Origin: JBMNUL01 sp050946255
GTDB lineage: Bacteria > Actinomycetota > Coriobacteriia > Coriobacteriales > CADBOM01
DNA: 22,606 nucleotides
Assembly (NCBI GenBank): GCA_050946255.1
Contig: JBMNUL010000021.1
Span: 1 to 22,606, forward strand
Direction: 5' to 3'
Part shown: piece by piece, positions 7,900 to 16,661 of the stretch
How positions within the stretch are numbered: the stretch's first letter is position 1
How the letters are laid out: every line of letters begins with the position of its first letter
Notes under the pieces: model-generated
What the model saw: only the letters and a program-made list of their open reading frames with translations
Database searches by the model: none
What the model was told of the DNA's origin: nothing
Translations under genes and position numbers: made by a program

Positions 7900-10800
7900 A
7901 TGTTCGAAGACCATGGATTCAAGATTTTCGGTCGTAAGCCTTCTCGCGTTTCCGCGAAAGCTGTCACATCTGTCTTTTTCTCTGTCGTGCTCACAATGGG
8001 AATGTGGCCAGGATCGGTCTTGGCGGAGACGACGGATGGGGGAGATGGCGCCGAGGAGGCATCCATTGGGTATTCCACTGAAGACACTGAGACCAGCTGG
8101 GATATCTCGGAGGCATCCGACGGGTCTGTGACAGCGTCTGTCACCAGCAACGGAGATGGCACCTACACTCTCTCCATCGAGGGAACTGGGCAGATGGCAG
8201 ACTATACATCCGGAACCGAGGTCCCCTGGTATGCGGATTATGGCGATGTTGTCACAACGGTCACGATTGGCGATGGGGTCACAAATGTCGGCGAGTATGC
8301 TCTCGGTCAGGCGGCTCTCGAGAAGGTGACAGGGGGAAGCACTCTGTCGGTCATCGACGACCATGCTTTCGATGGGGCGGCGAACCTCGTTGCCATCGAC
8401 CTCACCGGCTGCACCCTTACCTCCGTCGGTGCAAACTCGTTCGGCAGCTCCGCCGATGACATTTCCGTGGAGCGCTCGATCTATGTGACCGATTCAACTT
8501 CTGCCAATGCGGTCACCGAAGGGTTCACTTCAGACGCTCGCGCGAAGAACGCCCTCGCTGTTACCAACGGCGGGACCTATGCTTCCGATGCAGTGTTCGA
8601 GAGTGGAGCGCTTTCCAGCCCGACGAAGGAAGATTACACCTTCAACCGCTGGACCATCAGCGAGGACCTGATGTGGCCCACCACCTCTACTTGGAAACCA
8701 ATGTACATAAACAACTCCTCCACGGTGTTCTATGCCAAGTGGTATGTGACCGGCACTGGCACAACGGAAGAGGGAACCACCTACAACGGAAGCCAGGGAG
8801 AAGACCAGACGGTCACGGTGCTTGATCTCGACGCTCTGCCCTCCACACTCAAGCCCAACCCAGATGTGCTCTACTACGGGTTCGACTCCGAGCACTACCT
8901 AAACAAGTTCCAGACGGCCTTCGATGGCTCTGAGAGGATAGTCTTCGCCTACAACACCGGCCGCGGTGGAAACTCGAACGGCGGCGATGGCACTTACCAG
9001 GTCATGCAGCAGATGCCGCATGTGAGCATCCTCGACTCGGAGGGCAACACCGTGGCAACATACGACAACGGGTCCGGAGACCTGAAACTTTTCAGCATCG
9101 TGTTCGATGGCGAAGATGGAAAGACAACGGGCGGATGGATCTCTGCATTCCGAATAGGGGTGGAGGCAGACATGCTCGAGGCTGGCACATATACATTGCG
9201 CTTCGACAAGTACCTCGGCACGAACAACGGCATGTCCTTTCTGGACAGGAACGTCGACTTCGAGTTCACCGTTGTGAATGAGGCAGACTACGAGCTCTCT
9301 TACACCCAGCTTTCCGACGGGACATACGCGGTGTCTGGAATAACGGCTAACTCCACCTCTGCTTTCAATGTGGAGATTCCCAGCACCTACAACGGCGTGG
9401 CGGTTACCGCCATTTCCGACTCGGCGTTCAGCGGGCAATCGCTTGTCAAAAGCATCACTGTTCCATCTTCGGTGACCTCGATTGGCGATGGAGCGTTTGC
9501 CAACATGGAGTCCCTGGAATGGGTGAAGGTGCTTTCTGAATCCTCATCGTCCCCTTCGTTTGGGGAAGGGGTGTTCACGGGTAGCGCCTCCTGCCTCTTA
9601 TACGGATACGATGTGGCCGACACCGTGGAAGCCGCTGCAGGGGAATACGACAATGTGGAGTTCCGGCTTCTAGACGACGGGATCTACATCGATGGCACCG
9701 CCGTCACATCGGGCGATACCTACGAGATGACATCAGATGATACGAGCGCGTCCGTGCAGATCCTCAGCGGGGGAGAGGATGTTACCGATGACTACATCGG
9801 GTATATCTCCAACACCAACGTGGTCTCGCATGAAGCTGCGCTTGCAGACTACTGGAGCGATTTGACCGCGGTGGCCGATGGAGAGGTGAACCTTGTCATC
9901 AAAGACGCTGTCGACTATACGGAGCTCGCGACCATCAAGTTGAGCGTCACCGGTTTCGGAACCGAGGGCTCGACCGACCTTGTGACGAGCACAAGCGCAC
10001 AGGGCAACGGCTGCACGATCAGGATAAAGGGCACGATGGACGACACGCTCACAGTCCATAATGCCGCATGGGACGAGACGGTGTCCTATCAGAACTACAT
10101 AGTCGAGGAAATCGGTGCCGAGAACGCCACTTTCAAGATCAGCATCCAAGGGCCTGGGAGCGCTTGGAGTTACGAACGCTGGGACTGGGATACCTGGACC
10201 TCCGAGCATCTTAACTCCTATCTCAACGTCTACGAGGCGGACTCCTCTTCCAGTGATGGGCTAGGGGACCTGGTGGCGTCGTTTGATAACGGTGGGCTCT
10301 ACTGGATAACAAACTCAAACAACTCAGACAACCTCGTATTGGGAGTTTCTCAAGGGTTGTTGCAGCCTGGCAATACCTATGTCCTTGTGGCATCTTCCGA
10401 GCTCACCGGGCACAACATCTCAGCTCAGCTATACGCCGAGGTGCACTGGACCTTCCAAGTCGGGCAAAGCGACATCTCCGAGATGGGAGCGCAGATCTCC
10501 GAGATATCGAGCCAGGACTACACGGGAAGTGCAGTCGAGCCGGAGTTCTCTCTCACGGTTACCACTCCCGAGTGCACACTCTGGAACGAGACCACCGAGA
10601 GCGAGTACGTTGCGCAAGAAGCCGGGGTCCAGACTCTCACCTCGGGCACTGACTACACGGTTTCCTATTCCAACAACGTCGACATCTACTACGATGGGGT
10701 CAGCTCCACCGACAGCGTTCCCACTGCGACAGCGACTGGAACCGGGAATTACAAGGGCACGGTATCTGCGACCTTTGAGATTGTCCGCAGCGATGTCGAC

Positions 10801-12048
10801 GTGGACGATCTGCTGTCTGCAATCTCCAGCGCCAACTCCGCCATGGAGGGAGTAGAGGTATCTGAAGACGGCGATGGGCTGGACGACGGCACAGAGTATG
10901 CGTCGCAGGAGGATTTCGATACGCTGAACTCTGCAATCGATTCCGCCGTTTCGGTTTTGGAAGATTCTGCGAGCACCCAGGACAGCATCGACTCTGCCAC
11001 AAGCACTTTGAATTCGGCCACATCGGCTTTCGAGTCGGCGATTCAGACCGTTAACACCGAACCTTCTGCATGGAAGCGTCTGAGCGGAAAGGACCGCTAC
11101 GCGACGATGGCCAAGATCTTGGACGAGCAGTGGGCCGACGGGTCTGCGGAGACAATGGTGCTCGCCACGGGAGAAAACTTCCCGGACGCACTCGCCGCAG
11201 GGTCTCTCTCTGGTGTTCTCGAAGCACCGCTTCTCATCACTTCTGGGAAAACCCTTTCCGCTTCCACTAAGGCGGAGATAGAGCGTCTTGTGTCCTCCGA
11301 GGGCTCCAAGGTCATCATCATAGGTGGCGAAGGCGCCATATCTTCAGCCGTGGAAAGTGAAGTAGATGCAATCGACGGGGTGTCTGTGGAACGCATCTAC
11401 GGCAAGAGCAGGGTCCAAACCGCGGAGAAGATATACTCCTATGTGGCCGACGATGACACGAACGGTACTTGGGGAGAGACCGCGATCGTGGTGTCGGGCG
11501 ACAACTATCCGGATGCGCTGTCGGCCGCTTCATATGGATACGCTGCGAAGGCCCCGATATTCCTCGCCAAGGATGGAGAGATCGACTCCACCACCGCCAC
11601 CTACATCAGGGACGGGGGATTCGACACGGTGCTGATAGTGGGAGGAAACGCCGCCGTGAACTTCAGTTCGGTGAGGTCTTCTATCGCGGACCCCTATGTC
11701 GTATATGGCGTGTTCTCGGGCAAGACACGCTACGAGACCTCCCAGCTGTTCGCGACCTGGTCGTGCGGGGGCACCGTGGACGGTGTGATCGCCACCTGTG
11801 ATGTGACGCTCGGATACGATAACATCACGGTGGCCTCAGGCAAGAACTTCCCAGATGCTCTGGCAGCTGTGAGCCTTGCTGGTCCGAGGAAAGCCCCGAT
11901 CTTGCTGGTGTCCACCGAGTCAGACTCCGTTACCAAGTCCGTTGTGGAGGGCAACTCCTCCGATATCGAGCAAGGATACATTGTCGGAGGGGCGGCGGCA
12001 ATCCCAGCTGAGACAGAGGAATCCCTCAACTCTTACATCGGGTTGTGA
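7900..12048 (+). CDS. giant secreted surface protein with LRR-like, Ig-like and three CWB2 repeats
   Basis: A 1382-residue exported protein. The signal peptide ends after VLA (residue 42) and resembles that of the minus-strand CWB2 protein (FGRK/GGRK, then SVF-S). Next come LRR_5-like units (about 60-200), an InlB-B/flg_new-like strand ending FYAKW near 282, two long beta-rich domains of similar plan (about 300-465 and 700-860; HVSILDSEGNTVATYDNGSG in the first, VYEADSSS and LVASFDNGG in the second), another LRR unit between them, a helical FIVAR-like segment (about 965-1050) and three CWB2 repeats (about 1057-1382; LSGKDRYATM, IYGKSRVQTA, FSGKTRYETS). The role is probably adhesion or wall architecture. 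ATG 7900 is chosen because GAGAGGGGGG precedes it by 5 bases; in-frame ATGs at 7864 and 7879 have weaker sites. Confidence 0.9.
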   Translation: MFEDHGFKIFGRKPSRVSAKAVTSVFFSVVLTMGMWPGSVLAETTDGGDGAEEASIGYSTEDTETSWDISEASDGSVTASVTSNGDGTYTLSIEGTGQMADYTSGTEVPWYADYGDVVTTVTIGDGVTNVGEYALGQAALEKVTGGSTLSVIDDHAFDGAANLVAIDLTGCTLTSVGANSFGSSADDISVERSIYVTDSTSANAVTEGFTSDARAKNALAVTNGGTYASDAVFESGALSSPTKEDYTFNRWTISEDLMWPTTSTWKPMYINNSSTVFYAKWYVTGTGTTEEGTTYNGSQGEDQTVTVLDLDALPSTLKPNPDVLYYGFDSEHYLNKFQTAFDGSERIVFAYNTGRGGNSNGGDGTYQVMQQMPHVSILDSEGNTVATYDNGSGDLKLFSIVFDGEDGKTTGGWISAFRIGVEADMLEAGTYTLRFDKYLGTNNGMSFLDRNVDFEFTVVNEADYELSYTQLSDGTYAVSGITANSTSAFNVEIPSTYNGVAVTAISDSAFSGQSLVKSITVPSSVTSIGDGAFANMESLEWVKVLSESSSSPSFGEGVFTGSASCLLYGYDVADTVEAAAGEYDNVEFRLLDDGIYIDGTAVTSGDTYEMTSDDTSASVQILSGGEDVTDDYIGYISNTNVVSHEAALADYWSDLTAVADGEVNLVIKDAVDYTELATIKLSVTGFGTEGSTDLVTSTSAQGNGCTIRIKGTMDDTLTVHNAAWDETVSYQNYIVEEIGAENATFKISIQGPGSAWSYERWDWDTWTSEHLNSYLNVYEADSSSSDGLGDLVASFDNGGLYWITNSNNSDNLVLGVSQGLLQPGNTYVLVASSELTGHNISAQLYAEVHWTFQVGQSDISEMGAQISEISSQDYTGSAVEPEFSLTVTTPECTLWNETTESEYVAQEAGVQTLTSGTDYTVSYSNNVDIYYDGVSSTDSVPTATATGTGNYKGTVSATFEIVRSDVDVDDLLSAISSANSAMEGVEVSEDGDGLDDGTEYASQEDFDTLNSAIDSAVSVLEDSASTQDSIDSATSTLNSATSAFESAIQTVNTEPSAWKRLSGKDRYATMAKILDEQWADGSAETMVLATGENFPDALAAGSLSGVLEAPLLITSGKTLSASTKAEIERLVSSEGSKVIIIGGEGAISSAVESEVDAIDGVSVERIYGKSRVQTAEKIYSYVADDDTNGTWGETAIVVSGDNYPDALSAASYGYAAKAPIFLAKDGEIDSTTATYIRDGGFDTVLIVGGNAAVNFSSVRSSIADPYVVYGVFSGKTRYETSQLFATWSCGGTVDGVIATCDVTLGYDNITVASGKNFPDALAAVSLAGPRKAPILLVSTESDSVTKSVVEGNSSDIEQGYIVGGAAAIPAETEESLNSYIGL

Positions 12049-12064
12049 TCTGGCAAGGATGGGG

Positions 12065-12093
12065 TTGTTGGCTGGCAGGGATGATAGTATCTT
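12065..12093 (+). promoter_or_regulatory. weak candidate promoter upstream of the transport operon
   Basis: TTGTTG (12065-12070), a 17-bp spacer and TATCTT (12088-12093). The match is poor, but no better site was found between the CWB2 stop and the operon. If it is real, the transcript has a leader carrying the hairpin at 12114 and the repeats at 12196. Confidence 0.2.
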
Positions 12094-12113
12094 TGCAGCT
12101 GTTTCCGGACATT

Positions 12114-12149
12114 CCTAAATCCCATGCCAAGAAGATAGCAGGATTTGGG
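12114..12149. terminator. hairpin downstream of the large CWB2 gene
   Basis: CCTAAATCC (12114-12122) pairs with GGATTTGGG (12141-12149) through one G-T pair, with TGC/GCA pairing inside the loop. There is no T-tract. It could end the CWB2 transcript or be a leader structure of the operon that follows. Confidence 0.4.
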
Positions 12150-12195
12150 AGGTCAACCGAGGGACACAGTCTTCATGCGCGGTATGCGAGAGAAG

Positions 12196-12237
12196 CGCAT
12201 TGAGGTGAAGCAGGAAACGCATTGAGGTGAAGCAGGA
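12196..12237 (+). repeat. perfect 20-bp direct repeat containing Shine-Dalgarno-like GAGGTGA
   Basis: Two identical 20-bp copies (12196-12215 and 12218-12237) are separated by 2 bp. Each contains GAGGTGA, which is complementary to the 16S rRNA tail. The second GAGGTGA (12224-12230) is followed 6 bases later by ATA at 12237, in frame with the Ig-like protein gene. The gap 12049-12383 holds no other supported feature. Confidence 0.75.
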
Positions 12238-12383
12238 TAAACTCTCCCAATGAAAATATCAGTGGAACCGATGGATCATCGCGTCCGATCAGTGGATCAG
12301 TTGGAACATCGAGTTCGTCTAGAAGCCTCAGGGTCTCTTCCTCCCTGGCAGGCAACAGTGGAGGGCGTCATCGCACATGGTGG

Positions 12384-13385
12384 ATGACGGCATGTGCGAT
12401 TGTGCTCTGCGCCGTGGTCGCGTTTGCCCCAAGCCAGGCCATGGGGCTCACATGCACCTGCGATATTCCCGACGGTTCCGTCGATGTGAGCACATCGTAT
12501 AGCTGCACCCTCGACTTCGACCACAACGTCACTGGTTCCAATTGCTGGGAGAACAACCAGAACAACATCTACATGATCGACAACAACACCGGGGCCCGTG
12601 TGCCCCTGGTGTTCACCAGAGATTACGATGAGAACGGGGAGCCGTACGGGGACAATCCAACCAACGACCCATACTTCCAACGCCAGCTCATCCACATCTC
12701 CGCACAGCTTGAATACAGCTCCTCGTATACCCTCGTGGTGGGAGCGGGGGTGAGACAGGAAGGCGGAGCCTATCTCGGGGAGGACATGACCTTCTCGTTC
12801 ATCACCGCCGCCGACCCCAATCAGAACACGGACGATTCCGATGATTCCGATGATTCCGGATCAGGTGGCGGTACTGGTGGAGGCACCGGAGGAGGTAATG
12901 GCACCGGAACAGGATCGGGAACCGGCTCAGGCAGCGGAGGAGGGTCTGGTTCTGGCTCTGGAGGCGGCTCCGGTTCTTCCAACGGGACTGGATCCGGCAA
13001 TGGTGGGAGTACCCAGTCCGGAGACAGCAGCGTCTCCTCCGGTTCGGTCTCTTCTAATTCCAGCACATCAGGGTCTTCGAGCCTTTCTACAGAGGGAACT
13101 TCTTCCTCGGTATCTACGGGAGGGTTGACAGATGCCCCGGCCGGAAGCGTGTTCCTCATCGCCAATGGAACCGGCGACCTCGGTGGAGGCGGAGGTGGCG
13201 GCGGGGGAGACGGCTCCACTTCCACAACAGTCTCGCAGATAGTAGATCAGCAGGTGCTGACTCCAACTGGCATTGTGTTGCTGATAATCATCCTCATCGT
13301 GATATTCATCTTGGGAATGACGAAGCGCAGGATCTGGTGGCATCGGCATACAAGAGGTAATTCGTCTGGGAGGGAAAGGCAATGA
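12384..13385 (+). CDS. membrane-anchored surface protein with Ig-like domain and Gly/Ser stalk
   Basis: From the first in-frame ATG this is 333 residues: a hydrophobic export segment (about 3-20), an Ig-like domain of Big_5/SbsA character (about 22-145; LDFDHNVTG, SSSYTLVVGAGVR, GEDMTFSFITA), a Ser/Asp then Gly/Ser/Thr-rich stalk (about 148-290, with a run of nine Gly), one transmembrane helix (about 294-313) and a basic tail (KRRIWWHRH). The Ig domain should be outside and the tail cytoplasmic. The ATG has no ribosome site and the signal segment lacks positive charge from this start. The frame is open back to 12231 and codes for basic GRHRTWW just before the ATG, so translation probably begins earlier, possibly at a non-standard codon. 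It overlaps the next gene by ATGA and looks like the first operon gene. Confidence 0.8.
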   Translation: MTACAIVLCAVVAFAPSQAMGLTCTCDIPDGSVDVSTSYSCTLDFDHNVTGSNCWENNQNNIYMIDNNTGARVPLVFTRDYDENGEPYGDNPTNDPYFQRQLIHISAQLEYSSSYTLVVGAGVRQEGGAYLGEDMTFSFITAADPNQNTDDSDDSDDSGSGGGTGGGTGGGNGTGTGSGTGSGSGGGSGSGSGGGSGSSNGTGSGNGGSTQSGDSSVSSGSVSSNSSTSGSSSLSTEGTSSSVSTGGLTDAPAGSVFLIANGTGDLGGGGGGGGGDGSTSTTVSQIVDQQVLTPTGIVLLIIILIVIFILGMTKRRIWWHRHTRGNSSGRERQ

Positions 13386-14869
13386 CCAATGCCAGTCCGA
13401 GAGACGTGATAATCATAGGTGCCGGGATCTTGGGGTGCATGACCGCGAGGGCCCTGGCCCGGTACAAGCTCGATGTGCTCGTGGTGGAGGCCACAGGAGA
13501 TGTGGGTTCGGGCTCAACGAAATCCAACAGCGGTCTCATCCAGACAGGGTTCCATGCCAGAGGTGGCAGCCTCAAGGGAACCAGCTGCGTGCAGGGCAAT
13601 GCCCGTTACGATGAAATAGCCGACGAGCTGCAGATACCTTTCATCAGGTGCGGGGCTCTTCTCGTGGCGTTCCACGAAGAGGGGTTGGAGCAGATCGAGA
13701 AGAAACGCGACAGGGCATTCAAGAACGGTGCCGGAAAGCTGCGGGTGATTTCAGGTGACGAGGCCCGCGAGATGGAGCCCAGGCTCTCTGAGCGTGTGAT
13801 AGCGGCCATGGATGCGCCCACCACCGGGATCATCTCCCCGTTCCAGCTCGTCCTCGCTACCTCTCGAAACGCAGCGGCAAACGGTGTGCAGTTCGAGTTC
13901 GGCTTTGAAGTGGAGAAGGTGGAGCGTGCCGGCAGCGGCTACCGACTCATTGCCAAAGACGGCAGGGAGGTAACGGCCAGGTACATCGTCAACATGGCCG
14001 GTGGGATGGCAGCTCCAATAGATGCCTTCGTCCACCCCGCGGACTTGGTGATCAAGCCCAGGCGAGGACAGTTCATCGTCTTCGACAAGCAGAGGGAGAC
14101 CCCTGTGAGCTCGGACTTCAGGCTCCCGATCAAGCATGTTCTCTTCCAAGCTCAGGAACACGACGAGGGCGGAACATTGCTGGCCCCCACGGTCGAGGGC
14201 AATCTGATTGCAGGTCCCACAAGCGAGAACGTGCGCGGATTCTTCGACAATGCCACCACGGAGGAGGGCCTCGAGCATGTAATGCGCGTTGTGCGGAAGC
14301 TGATCCCCGACATGGAGATTGGCGACGCGATAACCGAGTTCGCCGGCGTGCGACCCAACATAGTCAACATCGACAAGGAGCTGAAGGACTTCGTGGTGAG
14401 GGTCTCGGCTCCCGGGTTCGTCAGCGCGCTGGGGATAAAGAACCCCGGCATGACCAGCTCGCCCGTGCTCGCCGATCTCGCCGTGAGCCTTCTAGAAAAG
14501 GAGGGGTTGCGGTTGGAGGAGGATCCCGACTTCGACCCCCGAGACCAGGGCAACCATCTCAAGCCCTTCCTGCAATGCAGCCCGTCCGAGCAACGCGAGA
14601 TGCTAGAACGCGACGAACGCTTCGGACACGTGGTCTGCCGATGCGAGCAGATAACCGAGGGAGATATCCGGGCCTGCATGCACGAGCTCAACCCTCCCAC
14701 CACTCTCGATGGTCTGAAGAGGAGGCTGCGCGTGGGCGCCGGCAGGTGCCAGGGTTCTTTCTGCGCGCCAAGGGCAGTAGAGATCATGGCGGAGGAGATG
14801 GGATGTTCCCCAAGCGACGTGCTGAAGAACGAGCGCGGGGGCAGGATGGTCGCCAGGAGGGTGAAGTAG
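13382..14869 (+). CDS. GlpA-like FAD-dependent oxidoreductase with BFD [2Fe-2S] domain
   Basis: A 495-residue flavoprotein of the DAO/glycerol-3-phosphate-dehydrogenase superfamily. The N-terminus has the FAD dinucleotide motif G13-x-G15-x-x-G18 and then GSGSTKSNSGLIQTGFH, typical of GlpA-like proteins. The C-terminal 80 residues form a BFD-like domain with C419-x-C421 and C456-x4-C461, which should hold a [2Fe-2S] cluster. In anaerobic GlpABC, such a subunit oxidises sn-glycerol-3-phosphate, but no glpC, glpK or glpF is present and the following genes encode a transporter. The true substrate is therefore open. Translation starts in an ATGA overlap after GGGAGGGAAAGG. It probably pairs with the next flavoprotein, moving electrons from one FAD through iron-sulfur centres to the other. 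Confidence 0.9.
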   Translation: MTNASPRDVIIIGAGILGCMTARALARYKLDVLVVEATGDVGSGSTKSNSGLIQTGFHARGGSLKGTSCVQGNARYDEIADELQIPFIRCGALLVAFHEEGLEQIEKKRDRAFKNGAGKLRVISGDEAREMEPRLSERVIAAMDAPTTGIISPFQLVLATSRNAAANGVQFEFGFEVEKVERAGSGYRLIAKDGREVTARYIVNMAGGMAAPIDAFVHPADLVIKPRRGQFIVFDKQRETPVSSDFRLPIKHVLFQAQEHDEGGTLLAPTVEGNLIAGPTSENVRGFFDNATTEEGLEHVMRVVRKLIPDMEIGDAITEFAGVRPNIVNIDKELKDFVVRVSAPGFVSALGIKNPGMTSSPVLADLAVSLLEKEGLRLEEDPDFDPRDQGNHLKPFLQCSPSEQREMLERDERFGHVVCRCEQITEGDIRACMHELNPPTTLDGLKRRLRVGAGRCQGSFCAPRAVEIMAEEMGCSPSDVLKNERGGRMVARRVK

Positions 14870-14870
14870 C

Positions 14871-16661
14871 ATGTTGGATGCGAGCAGGACCTCCTATGAC
14901 GTGGTGGTCGTCGGCGCCGGTTCGGCGGGGATGGCCGCAGCATGCGCTATAGCTGAGAGCGGGCCCTATTCGGTGCTCCTCTTGGAACGGGAATCGTATT
15001 TCGGGGGAGTGCTCCGGCAATGTGTGCACGAGGGATTCGGGCTCTATTGCTTCGGGGAGTCTCTCACCGGTCCGGAGTATGCTCTCCGATGGAAGCACAG
15101 GATCGAGGCCGATGGGGTGCAGGTCGCACTTGATACCACGGTTCTGGATGTGCGCGAGGGAGATTTGGAATGTGCCGGGGATCGAGCCGGCGAGGCTGGC
15201 AAGGATTCCCTGGCGCAGGACAGCTCGGGTCTCGATGCCGAGGGCTTCCAAGAATTCTGCCAGGGCAAGTTGGAATCTGAGAAGGCCGCGCATCATCCTG
15301 GATTTCTGTTCAATGTCGCAGGGGTGCCCTTCGGGGGCGCGGCAACGATTCACGCAAAGGCCGTCGTCTGCTCCACCGGGTGCAGAGAGCGCACCAGGGG
15401 ATCGATGCTGATTCCAGGTGGACGCCCATCTGGAGTCCTCACAGCAGGATCTGCTCAGTACATGGTCAACGTCGTCGACCAGCTTCCAGGTGACAAGGTA
15501 GTCATCTTCGGGTCTGGTGACATCGGGCTGATAATGGCAAGGCGCATGGTCCTCGAGGGGGCAGAGGTCCGCATGGTCCTCGGCCAGGAGGCCACTGGTC
15601 TCGTGCGGAACCACATCCGTTGCATTCAAGATTTCGGAATACCGATCCGATACGGGTGGGGCCTCGTGAGCATCCACGGCTTCGGCCGCTTGCAGGGGAT
15701 AACGGTTGCCCCCATTCTCGAGGATGGCAGTTTCGACATGCAGCGCAAGGAATACGTCAGGTGCAACGTGCTGCTCATCGCATGCGGGTTGATCCCGGAA
15801 CGTGAAATCCTGGACCATCTGGCAAGAGGCAGCGAGGCAGGGGACCGTACAGGCGATTCCGGAAGCGAGCCGGCTGGGAGCGATTCCGGCAATGCCGGTG
15901 TATCCGGCAGCGATTCAGACGACTTCGACGGCGGTCTCAGCGGTACCGTCGATTCCGGCGAGTCAGGAGACCAGGGCGGGACAGGTGGTCCCAGCATGAA
16001 CGGCGACCTTGACGACGCCGGAGGTCTAGGCGGACCAGCCCTCAGCCTCTCGGAAAGATACCCGGGCGTGTTCCTCTGCGGTAACGCTCGCGAGCCTCAC
16101 GACCTCGTGGACCAGGTTTCCCAAGAGGGCGCTAGGGCTGGGATCGAGGCGGCGATGTACCTCTCCGATGAGCTCGGTATGCCGGCTCCGAAAATCTCCG
16201 AGGATTGGAAGCGCTTCATCGACATGAAAATCTCCGAGCCTCACGGCAGGATGCGCGAGATTCACGGAGAGCTCGCTCCCGGTGACCAGAGGATGGTCTG
16301 CACCGAATGCCCGACAGGTTGCGTGATGGTCGTGCACCCTGACCTCACAGTTGAGGGGAATGCCTGCAAGCGCGGCAGGGAGTTCGCACTCAGGGAAAGG
16401 GAGCATCCCATGAGGATGTTCACTGGAACTGTGAGGATAGATGGTGCGGCGGGAAGAGTGCTTCTTCCGGTTCGCACATCCCGTGCTGTTTCGAAGGACT
16501 CGCTGCTGGATATCGCCAAGGCATGCAAGAAGGTGAGGGCACAAGCTCCGCTGCGCGCTGGAGATGTCGTTTGCGAGAACATAGCGGGAACTGGTTCTGA
16601 TCTGATTGCCACAGACGATTGCAGTGCCGAGAGGTCTTCCGATTCCAGGGGGAGCCTATGA
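14871..16661 (+). CDS. FAD-dependent oxidoreductase fused to DUF1667
   Basis: A 596-residue fusion. Residues 1-460 are a two-dinucleotide-fold pyridine nucleotide-disulfide oxidoreductase: G15-x-G17-x-x-G20 for FAD, FGGVLRQCVHEGFG, and a second G214-x-G216-x-x-G219 fold for NAD(P). The C-terminal part is DUF1667, with C477-x2-C480-x3-C484 and C499 (VCTECPTGC, GNACKRG), probably an iron-sulfur or metal site. In many Firmicutes a GlpA-like protein, this oxidoreductase and DUF1667 are three neighbouring genes; here the last two are fused. Oddly, a Ser/Gly/Asp-rich stretch (about 318-388) interrupts the domain between LIPEREIL and YPGVFLCGNA, where the family is normally short. The start is one base past the previous stop, with GGAGGGTGA before it. 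The stop overlaps the permease start. Confidence 0.9.
   Translation: MLDASRTSYDVVVVGAGSAGMAAACAIAESGPYSVLLLERESYFGGVLRQCVHEGFGLYCFGESLTGPEYALRWKHRIEADGVQVALDTTVLDVREGDLECAGDRAGEAGKDSLAQDSSGLDAEGFQEFCQGKLESEKAAHHPGFLFNVAGVPFGGAATIHAKAVVCSTGCRERTRGSMLIPGGRPSGVLTAGSAQYMVNVVDQLPGDKVVIFGSGDIGLIMARRMVLEGAEVRMVLGQEATGLVRNHIRCIQDFGIPIRYGWGLVSIHGFGRLQGITVAPILEDGSFDMQRKEYVRCNVLLIACGLIPEREILDHLARGSEAGDRTGDSGSEPAGSDSGNAGVSGSDSDDFDGGLSGTVDSGESGDQGGTGGPSMNGDLDDAGGLGGPALSLSERYPGVFLCGNAREPHDLVDQVSQEGARAGIEAAMYLSDELGMPAPKISEDWKRFIDMKISEPHGRMREIHGELAPGDQRMVCTECPTGCVMVVHPDLTVEGNACKRGREFALREREHPMRMFTGTVRIDGAAGRVLLPVRTSRAVSKDSLLDIAKACKKVRAQAPLRAGDVVCENIAGTGSDLIATDDCSAERSSDSRGSL

Noticed and set aside
12841..13225. 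Overlapping ORFs on both strands in the Gly/Ser stalk region
   Set aside because: GGN-rich codons give Pro/Glu-rich reading on the other strand. They have no start context and are shadows of the stalk.
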